Assembly: GCA_015227615.1 (NCBI GenBank) | Contig: JAALGZ010000013.1 | Coordinates: forward strand, 992,001 to 1,056,000 | Length of the DNA: 64,000 nucleotides | Direction: 5' to 3' | DNA from: Labyrinthula sp. Ha | Taxonomy: Eukaryota; Sar; Bigyra; Labyrinthulida; Labyrinthulaceae | Part shown: in pieces, positions 55,321 to 64,000 of the stretch | Numbering within the stretch: position 1 is the stretch's first letter | Layout: the number at the start of each line of letters is the position of its first letter | The notes under the pieces: generated by a model | Database searches by the model: none | Told to the model about the DNA's origin: nothing | What the model saw: the letters and a program-made list of their open reading frames with translations, nothing else | Translations under genes and position numbers: made by a program

Positions 55321-56403
55321 ATGAACAAACCAGAACATGAAACGGTCTCGCTTAGCATTTGGAAAAATATAGAAATTGCGCAAGATGTACCCACATCTCG
55401 AAGAAAACTCAGTGTGAGGTCAATACTCCTCCTTATTCTTGGAATGATTTTATTTGCCGGCTTCCTTGTATATCTCTTACGTGAGATGCAAGTTTTTCAA
55501 GAAGAGGATTTCTTGAACCAGCCTACTTGGAGCCCCAGTGAAAAACCAACCATACAACCTACTTGGAGCCCCAGTGAAAAACCAACCATACAACCTACTT
55601 GGAGCCCCAGTGAAAAACCAACCATACAACCTACTTGGAGCCCCAGTGAAAAACCAACCTTGCAACCTACCCGGAGCCCCAGTGAAAAACCAACCTTGCA
55701 ACCTACCCGGAGCCCCAGTGAAAAACCAACATTACAACCCACATTAAATCCCACTTACTCTGGTCATTTATACGATCGCTGTGTTGATTTAGTAGTTGGT
55801 GAGAAAATGAAGTTTCAAAGCAAAGACTATATTACAGTTATTTTTGTAACTGAAGTCACGGTGCAGCAATGTATGATTTTTCTTGAAGCAGCTGGACATG
55901 TATCAGATTATTTTAATCAAGTTGGAAATGGGTTCTTTATTTCTACATATGGGATTAGTTTTCACGATTTATTCTACAACTCTAGTATTCCAGATGTTGA
56001 ACTAATTTCTCCAGGCGAGCAGATTATCGATTTAACAGTAGGGGTAGGTATTGGTCCTTTGGATGGGCCAGGAACAAAAATTTCAGGAGTGTTTGTTTAT
56101 ATTTGTATAATTTTCTAGGCTTCGAGAAGATCATCGGAAGGATCCTTGTTTAATGGCAGCTATGTTGGATATATTTACTATGATATTTTGGATTTAGACT
56201 TTAATGGATACAGGTTTGAGGAAAAAGTTATGGATTATATGTTTTTTGTTGCTGGGATAGATCCAACAGACTCTCTTCTAGAAGTTGGTTCTGCTTATAA
56301 GTCTTTTGATTTTGGTATAATGGATTCCAATGAACTGTTCTATGAAGATAATTTTTCTATTGGTGAAGATGAAGTATTTTTAAAAGAAGCGATTAAGAAA
56401 TAA
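55321..56403 (+). CDS. Type II membrane protein with PT-repeat stalk (N-terminal part of a putative LRR surface protein)
   Basis: Exon 1 55321-56088, intron 56089-56118 (30 nt, GTGTTT...TTCTAG, in frame), exon 2 56119-56403. About 45 cytosolic residues precede a single membrane segment, SILLLILGMILFAGFLVYLL. Then come six 12-residue repeats, QPT[WR]SPSEKPT[IL] (nucleotides 55519-55734, 36-bp unit), a Pro/Ser/Thr stalk like those common on diatom and other stramenopile surface proteins. The following ectodomain (CVDLVVGEKMKF..., with an NSSI glycosylation-type site) is unassigned. The frame closes at 56401; leucine-rich repeats follow downstream in broken frames and may belong to the same gene. 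Confidence 0.8.
55519..55734 (+). repeat. 36-bp tandem repeat, six copies
   Basis: Codes for the 12-residue units of the PT stalk. The first three units end in Ile and the last three in Leu; the last two have Arg in place of Trp. This indicates stepwise local duplication. The high identity makes the copy number likely to vary between strains. Confidence 0.9.
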
Positions 56404-56499
56404 CTATAAATCATTCACGGTTTTTCTGTAAAAAACTTGTTTTGTATATTGAAAATTTTCTCCAAGAATTGAGTCTAGAAAGTTGAAAAACAGGTATAT

Positions 56500-58112
56500 A
56501 TAAATGAGTACTACTGTGTTATTTAGAGTAAATTTAGTATAAAAAGAACAAGGAGATAAACTTACACTTTCGCCAAACACCTTTGTAGAAAATGTGTTTC
56601 CTTTAAAAAAAGAGATATTTGGAGTTTCGAGTTTATCACTTTGAAGATCTTATTTTGACTGAACACTCAAAAGATGAAGTTGAGGGATTGAAGATTTCTC
56701 TTGTGAACGAAACTAACACAGAAAATGTAGAAAGTGTTCTTGAGCAGTCTTCCGACTGGAAAGTAAATAGTTTCAAATTAGATGACTTTCAATATTTTTC
56801 ACCAAGAGATTTGAGTGGAAATTTACTTGATAATCTTGAAGAATTATATATAGAAAGTCAAGAACCAATGGAATATCCGAATACATTTATCAATTATTTA
56901 CCAAAGATAAGAGAACTGAGCTTAGGTCTAATGAACTCTCTTCCTTTACCAGAGAAAGAAATAAAACACTTGAAAGTCTTTCTTTCAGTGTAATTTATCC
57001 TCTAGAACTTCCAGATGACTTTCTGAAAAACTATCACATACTGCAGAGCTTTTTTGTTTCTGGTTTGAGCTATTATGAGTGTGAAAACTCTGTCAGAAAT
57101 AGATTAGGTACACAAGAGAGAGAGTTGAATGTAGATTTCTTATTTTTTTATGGAGGTTCTTGTGTTACTTTAGATGGAACTATAGATCTTTCTTCTTATG
57201 AAAATGAATTATGTTCGATTGGAGAAACTATGCAAACTGTATTTGATATAAATGATGGACCTGCTTTTTATAGAGATACACATTTTTTCCTAACGCGTTG
57301 TGTTTCTCCAAATATTTTTTCTCTGAGTACTAGAGATTTTTCTTTCATGGAAAAACTTATACTTGATATAGAAAATGTAGAATATCTTTCGGAAAAAATA
57401 TTTGTTACAAAAGAAGATGAAACTATATTCTTAAATATAAAAGACCTTCAAATATTTGATGGAAATAGTCTTAATTTAACAGAAGGACTGCTTGGAAATA
57501 TCTCTTTTCCAAAACTAGAAAGTTTATATTTTTGGAACACTCACTTTAGAAGCGTTCATTCAGATGCACTGAGTGGTAATGAAAAAAACCTAAAACACTT
57601 TTTTATGTTGAGAGGAACTACTGGAAACCTCAGTGTATTTTGGGAGCAAATTATTCCCAAATTTCATAGTATAGAGATGTTGACTTTATCTTCAGCTGGG
57701 TTGACAAGAGTTTCTGAAGGTATACCTACTTTTGTAAACTTGAGCGTTGTTTTGTTGACAGAAAATGAGATTGATTTAATAGAAATTCATAGATTTTGCA
57801 CTGAAGAATCTTCCATGAACTTGAAGGTTATTTCATTGAGCTCTAATCCTATAAGATTTGTTCAAGACGATTCGTTCTTGCAGTGCCACGGCTTGGAAAC
57901 CTTATATATTCAAGCAGATCTTCTTAATGAAACTGAAACAGAGTTCAGAGAAAGAACAGGTGCTTTTACGTATAGCGATGAATGTCAACTATATTACTTT
58001 ATCTAAAGAGTTAAATGTTCATATATTCTCTCTTAAGGAGTTTGCCTTTAATGACGTCACTAGCACTTATAGCTTTGCACATGTACAGTTTAGACATATT
58101 TCCGGGAATTAA
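56500..58112 (+). pseudogene. Leucine-rich-repeat ectodomain, frame interrupted
   Basis: Coding-like sequence in several frames: LTLSPNTFVENVFPL near 56560, a frame at 56619-56993 and one at 57065-58006. Leucine-rich repeat units are readable: LEELYIESQEP, IRELSLGLMNSLPL, LESLYFWNTHF, LKHFFMLRG, IEMLTLSSAGLTRVSEGIPTF, LKVISLSSNPIRFV and LETLYIQADLL. Single-base slips separate the frames, for example CACTTTGAA near 56640 (one extra T) and CACTTGAAAG near 56970 (one base short of an LESLSF repeat). Some may be assembly errors. With the upstream PT stalk this could form one receptor-like surface protein; alternatively it is a second, decayed gene. A last frame to 58112 is unassigned. Confidence 0.65.
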
Positions 58113-58174
58113 ACTTAACTTGTTCTAGACAAAAAACAAGATATAAAGACACAATTATGAAATATGTTTGTTTT

Positions 58175-61100
58175 ACTCTGGAGTAGGATACTCCTAAATC
58201 TCATTGGCCGAATATTTCTTGAAAAAAACTAACCAACAAAATTAAAAATGGATAGTCTAAATGATGACAGTTACATCACAAAAGACGCGGAAGATCCTTT
58301 TGCCAAGAAGAAACAGTTCAAGATGATGTTAAAGTACAGGGGGAAGCTTCAAGAATGTATATGTTATGTTTCTCAAGAAAAGGATGACATGATGTTTAAG
58401 GAATGAGCAAACAACAACCCAAGACCAAGCTGAAGATTTTATGAACAAGATTTCTTACAAGATAACACAATGCAAAGAAAAAACTTAGATTCTTTTTTTT
58501 GTCTATGTATGGTTCTACTCAGAGGGTTATTATTTTATCTGTTCAAAGAGATTTTGGAAGATTTTGTTTTTTGGATGTTCATCAGCTACGAGGGATAGGG
58601 TTCAAGAAGGAAAGTTTTATTAAATGGGTTGGGTGGTAGGGATCAAGATTCATTCTGTACACATTTCTAAGGTAAGAAAAAACTTTAAGGATTATCTATT
58701 TTTCAAGAATGTAAATGATAATTTCAAGGTTCAAGAGCTTCAATTCTCAAAAAATAGTTGGAAGAAACTACATGGATCAGGGTTCAAGATCCACGTATTC
58801 ATTAGAAAAGATATGGGGTTTCAAGGCCACGATTTTATATTTTGAAGATAAAACGATGGATTCAAAAGGTTAGGTAGATGAGATAGGGTTGAAAATACAG
58901 TTGAGAACTCAGTTCTCTTCTGCAAGTTTTAATGGTATGGCTCAACTTTTTTTAAAAGAAAAAAGTCAAGGTTCAAGATTCGGGTTATATATTTCAAAAA
59001 AGGGAGGAGGTTTGCATTCAGGCTTTATATTCAAATTTCAAGTCTTTTATTCAAAAAGGAAGGAGGTTTTGGTTCAAGGTTTATATAATTAAGAGTAAAA
59101 AAATCCAAGGATTAAGTTTCAAGATATAAAACCTCACATATCAGTGAGGTAGGTGTTTTGTGAGAAGTCTGCAGGTGAAGCGACGTTTTCTTCCTTCCCC
59201 TTCCTTCTTTTGACCCTCTTCCTTGGCAATTCAAACATGAAACCACTTTCTTCCGAAACTTTATCCAAATCCCCGAAGTCTCCATCTGGGTTCTCCCTTA
59301 GCGCAGCGGTCATCTTCAAGACTGCTGCGTAGCTCTTCTTCCAGCCCTCGTTGCTGCTTTTCGCCTCTTCACAGAGCGCTTTGCATACAGCGAGAAGCTT
59401 GTAATATTTAGGTTCCGGATTTCATGGGATGTAAGCTGCATTCACAGGTGGAACTCTCACCTTGAACTCAGTACAATCACGTGGGTCATCGACTTGTCAC
59501 CCAGCTCCCTTAATGCTTGCTTGAACAGAGGATGCTCCTGGTACCTCCATCTCGCTGGAAGATGATCTATGTTCATGTATTTGATCCTTTTACGATCACA
59601 ATACCGTGCATAGTGGCGACATGAAAAATGAAGATTTGTCCCCGTTTCACAAGTACATAATTGAAGCTTTGCCCCTTTCCTTTCAACAACCTTGACCACA
59701 TGATTCATCTCTGTTCTTGTGGTTAAATCACTGACAATGAACTTTGTTGCACTCATTTCTTCAACAATCCAGCGCGCTCCCATCAACTTCAATTCTTTTG
59801 TGATCATTTCATCAGCTTCTTTTGAAAAATCTTTATCACCCCTTATCAAATCCTTGATCTTTTCTAGATTTGTCTCCATGTACTTAACCACAGCATTCCC
59901 AAGGTGGATGACACCCTCATCAACTGTCCAGGTTTTAAGGAAGCTCTTTAAAGAACCATTCCCTTTGATGACCAAATGAAATAATTTAACCCTTTGAGTA
60001 GCGTTGTGAGAGAATATTAGAACCATTTTTGTCATATCCTAACACACTTTGTCTTTGTTTTTTTCTTATTTCTTTCTAGGACAACCTGCTGCAACTTATC
60101 TGTAAACTCTGACAACATATTTTCAATGCGCTGATGAACATCTTTCTCATCTGAAAAGATTCCAGTGAGTACATCCCCCAAGCTCCTGGTAAACTTTATG
60201 CTTTTTAACTCCTTTTAGGCCAAATGATGCTGCGTTCAAGGGGGCAAAGAAGTGTTTTCCGCAAAGAACATGAGACGCCCCCAGTTTCTCAACAGCTGCT
60301 TCCAACGCTTTGCTCTCGTCCGTCATGATTACTTCCGTATCTTAAGGAGCCAGAAGTTTCAACCCTCTTAGGACATCTTTACTCGACTCGCTTTCCATCA
60401 TTGAGCACCTGAAATTTATGGTTTTAAGGAAGCAATCGATTCCGCAAGGGAACATTGCCACTAACCCACATCTACTCATTCCATGGGTTGTATCCACTTA
60501 TATACTATCCCCGTATACTTTTTTTAATTTATTTTATAGGTCTTCTTGAGAGCTGAGTTCATTTAGAATGGATTGCCTTCTTTGGGATAATCCCAATTCA
60601 AATTAAATGTACCTCCACGTTCTAAGCATCCTTTTCCACACGTAATTAACTTTTTAATATTATTATATTCGCTAGCGTCAAGACCTTCTTTTGCTTTTCT
60701 CATAATTTTTCTTACTAGTTCTTTGTCAAACAATGTACCTGGAAAATAGCGATGTAGGGCGACATCTTCCGCTACAATTCTGGTTTCAGCAACGCCTAAA
60801 TGTTTAATCATTTTTAATTCTTCTGTATTAAGCTGTTGGACGTATTTTTTTTAATATTTCCGGCGCTTTCACCTCATGATTGCAGTGATTTTCGTTAATT
60901 ACGACGAAAATGTACTTAGAAGTTTCAAGATTAAGCTTAATGTTAACTTCAAACGAGCAATTTTTGTCTGAACTACATTTAATTTTGTATCTTTTAAGGC
61001 TTTTGCAGTTTCAACCCCACTTAGAATAGCTGATTGCCTCGTCAAAGTAGTGAGGAGTACGAATTTTCTACTTAAACCGACCACTGGAAAGTCTACTGAT

Positions 61101-61432
61101 CACTTCCAGCATTTCTTCTGAAGTAGAATACGTTGCTGCAGTCCATTTTCCTAGTATTTCTGATTGACTTTGTTGTTCGGGGTCTAGAACCTCTGCTTGG
61201 AGGCTCGTCCCTTTGGTTTCGTCTTTTTGTATAGTTTTTGTTTGTAATTTTGTTTTGAAATTTGCCCAAAATATTTGTGTCTTCCCTCTTTAAATTTTCT
61301 CCAAGTATGGGATTCACAAATTCTGCGCATCGATTATTCAGACGAAGTATGATAAAAAAAATTTTGGGGAAATCGATCTGACCAATCACATTATGAGGAG
61401 TATTTGACTTCGGAGTCAAAAAGTCCGAGCCT
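58175..61432 (-). mobile_element. Mutator-like DNA transposon (MULE), copy 2, decayed
   Basis: Related to copy 1. The left end, GGAGTAGGATACTCCTAAATCTCATTGG (about 58180-58207), and the right end, about 61335-61431 with ATTTGACTTCGGAGTC and CCAATCACATTATGAGGAGT, correspond to the inverted repeats of copy 1. The right end also shows an outer GGCTCGGACTTTTT block (reverse strand) that copy 1 keeps only in part. Transposase pieces lie on the minus strand between about 59134 and 61240. Confidence 0.8.
59134..61240 (-). pseudogene. MULE transposase remnant, copy 2
   Basis: Colinear with the copy 1 transposase but split among frames: zinc-finger part about 60870-61240, a start-of-core piece 60563-60811, a middle part, then 59457-60035 and the C-terminal extension 59134-59421. 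The start ATG equivalent is ATA, several frames are shifted, and the catalytic Glu motif TQRVESFH reads TQRVKLFH (Glu to Lys). The SWIM finger is partly kept (CTCETGTNLHFSCRHY). It cannot encode an active enzyme. It keeps the sense codon TTA where copy 1 has a stop. Confidence 0.85.
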
Positions 61433-64000
61433 CTGGAGGATCTAAAATATTGTCGCCAGTCTCTGAGCAACCATGCATTTTGAGCCTTGGATGAAGGTTT
61501 TCTCTATCTTACGGAGTCACTAGAATAATCTGGTTCGATTTGCTTTCACTTTATGTACTTACATAAAAATACATAAAATGTTTATTAAATTCTATTATTA
61601 GTTTCATACCCATTATTGATTTCCCAAAATGTGATCCAAACAAGAACACAAATTGAGACTTGAATAGAATTGATGGATTAGATCAAAACCTAGCTCGTTT
61701 CGGAATTCCAAACATTTATTAAGTTTTTAATATTTTTGTTGGTGATGTATGAGCTCATACTGAAGCAGTCCCACCACAAATATTGCCTCAAATAAGAACT
61801 GGATACCAAATAGCTATTCCGCCTAAGTGCTATAAATCCTAGTTGATTGTTTAGACTTAGGTTAGTTCACGTCATAACAGTGATCCAAATTGACTGTTAA
61901 AGTGCTGTAAGGGCCAGGGAAAAGGTGCTATGCAAGAATTGTGTGTTGACATCGAGGATTCTGTTTCTTTTTGGTAATTTGCATTGGCGATGACTATAAG
62001 TAGGATTTTCTAAGTTATCTTTAGAGCAGATCTTGTTAAGAATATCTTGGGGTAATCTTAGTTCAATATTGCAGCTGGTCTATCCAAAAAAAATAGACTT
62101 GGGATGGGGTTGGGGTAGAGAAAAGTAAACTTGGCGAGAGAGCTACCGGGGTGTCCGGAGGAAATTTGAATATACTTGGGGATTTAGTTGGTGAAATAAA
62201 TTTGTGGGAATGGAATTCTTTTACGCAATAGATTACTCCTGTATTATTGCTGTCTTTTTTGGTGAAGTAATTTTCCAAGGATCCCAGAGTTCTCTGATAA
62301 CTCGGCGTCCAAGCTATTTTCCATCTTCCACTTAAGATCCATGTGCTTTGGTTCCCTTTAGATTCTTCATGGAGGTCATGTCAGTGACTCCGGACATACT
62401 TTTTCTTCTTCGCTTCTTCGTCGAAAATATTAATTTTTTTCATTTTCATCCCTTAGTTTTCTGGATAAGATGTTTATTTTCAAGTCAGGTGCTCTCTTCA
62501 CAGGTTTACAGAAATTTCAGTCAAAACTAAGTCATGACAGGGCAAGAGCATTTATGGTTTTGTCTTTCCATTTATTAGAAAACTTTCCATTTGGAACTGT
62601 TCTGGAGAGTATATGTGACACTTTGTTTGCCTATTGGATTTGGAGTTCAGGGTTTCATATGATGGTACTTTATGTCTTTATGTCCATATCTAGGCATTGA
62701 AAACTTTCGCCAGGTAGCTAATTCATGTGCCTATCTCGCTTTCGGTTTCAAGTGGAACATTATCGAAGATGTATTTTCCAACAGCCCTTTTAAATGCTAT
62801 CTACCTCGTTCTACTGATAACTATTTCCGGTTCTTCATCAATACAGTAAGGTTGGTATCCAAACAGCGTAAAAACTTGACACAAGAGATCTGATATAGTT
62901 TTCACACACAAAGTCCCGGATTATCATATGAATGAATTCTTTGGAAAGTATTTCAAAAAGTTTTCTTTTGTAGACTATGGTTATCGATAAGCCTAAATTC
63001 ATATTTATTATAAGCAATGGCTTTTCTAGAAATCACTCAATATTATATACAAACGATGCAAGTATTTCTCAATTGTTGAATCATATACGCTTATCATCTG
63101 GTAGAACATAGATTATGGTAAAGTAATTGCTCTTGTATAGATTATTTTCTTCAATATTTTGTGACAAAAGTATTATTTTATTGTCCATGACTCTGAATAA
63201 TAAGGCTGAGGTCTGGCTGTTGGCTCACAGTGCCCTTCGGTGAGTATAGATTCTCTTACTTAATCCTGAGTACAATTTAAGTTGGACACTTGAATACTTG
63301 TGAAAGTAATATACCCTTTATTCTTTCACTTGAAGAAGTTATCTATATCTAGTAACTAAATCTTTCAAGAAATTTGTTGACTTATACAAAAAAGTTCTTC
63401 TGGTCACAGTGTCTTATCTTTTCCTGGCGCGAAAAATATATTTTTTTATGGTTCCAACTCTTTATCACCAAGTAATTAGGCAATAATGTCTTGTTTCTTA
63501 TACAAAAAAGATGTTGTCTATCCTCGATGATTTTTATTAAAATTCCACATCTTTATTATAAGAGAAGTGAGCGACGAGTAGGAAGAAAATTGAAGGGGGT
63601 TTTGGATGTGTTTGTTTTTCGGGGGGTATCGCTTTTGTAGTTGCAAGTTGAAACATTTCTTTTACGTCTTGAATTTCTGGTCATCAAAAGGCTTTCGATT
63701 ATCTTCTTAGTACCTTGATTAACAACTGAGGTCTCTTTCATTCAATTCTATAGATTTCATAAGCTATATATTTTAGTATTCAACAGGGTCTCAGTAAGAG
63801 GTTGTACATCACCGCGTATTATGTTTTTGTTTGAAAAAATCCTTGGTATTTCATGTGTAGTGCTCATATGGTGCTTCCTCTATGTATTCTACATATTGCT
63901 TTTTTGTATGTGAATATTTTAGCTCTTTCTATATCCCCTGAATAGCCTAGGAATTGGCTTCTGGTTGTGTCCTACACGACTTTATTTTATTTAAGGACTC
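61433..64000. other. Gene-poor AT-rich tract to the window end
   Basis: Short frames near 62348-62893 overlap on the plus strand and are rich in Phe/Leu, but show no family motif. No RNA gene, repeat array or element end recognised. Confidence 0.5.

Noticed and set aside
55477-55754. Long antisense open frames across the PT repeats
   Set aside because: They arise from the periodic 36-bp repeat read backwards; the plus-strand frame has a start, a membrane segment and a spliced continuation.
1-64000. tRNA, rRNA genes or CRISPR arrays
   Set aside because: Looked for T-loop-like words and regular spaced repeats by eye and found none convincing; a covariance-model scan would be decisive.

Overview
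The window is nuclear DNA from a eukaryote, most likely a free-living or parasitic protist. Evidence: GT-AG introns interrupt eukaryotic-type genes (PPM1G-like phosphatase, ROCO GTPase, CMGC kinase, RWD/DUF1115 protein, ubiquitin-like membrane protein), the DNA is AT-rich, and there are LINE, Ty3/gypsy LTR and Mutator-like (MULE) elements. Introns resolved at codon level are extremely short: 27, 28, 28, 28, 30, 30, 30 and 47 nt. A stalk of Pro/Thr/Ser repeats on a membrane protein resembles those common in diatoms and other stramenopiles, a weak hint of lineage. I cannot name the species.

Layout: (1) 1-2340, 5'-truncated LINE with reverse transcriptase and an unusual internal C2H2 finger. (2) 2341-20906, a very gene-poor AT-rich tract holding only a short-chain dehydrogenase/reductase locus (about 9842-11085) and a small dispersed repeat near 14.9 kb. 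(3) 20907-23417, intronless PPM1G-type phosphatase. (4) 27072-30833, convergent RWDD2-like gene and ROC-COR-TIR gene. (5) 32114-39844, a young Ty3/gypsy chromodomain-type LTR retrotransposon on the minus strand. Besides Gag, protease, reverse transcriptase, RNase H and integrase it carries an MT-A70 adenine methyltransferase gene as 3' cargo. (6) 39849-44878, gene-poor. (7) 44879-51316, a very compact island of six genes (deaminase, kinase, ubiquitin-like membrane protein, cytochrome-b5-reductase-like protein, a repeat protein of basal-body type, a multi-pass membrane protein) with convergent neighbours only 3 to 17 nt apart. (8) 51548-61432, two related MULEs flanking a PT-repeat/leucine-rich-repeat surface protein locus. 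(9) 61433-64000, nothing recognised.

The most striking object is the retrotransposon with the methyltransferase. The methyltransferase frame runs through the polypurine tract and ends inside the 3' LTR, so it belongs to the element and is not a neighbouring host gene. A chromodomain and a Myb/SANT-like segment lie between integrase and methyltransferase. The combination suggests an element that reads chromatin and could write adenine methylation (or RNA m6A) itself. This parallels cytosine methyltransferases known in some retrotransposons, but with a different enzyme family.

Several host-like loci (the reductase-like gene, the LRR locus, the dehydrogenase locus) show single-base frame slips, some in homopolymers. 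These could be decay or assembly indels. All family names rest on motif reading alone; no searches were run.
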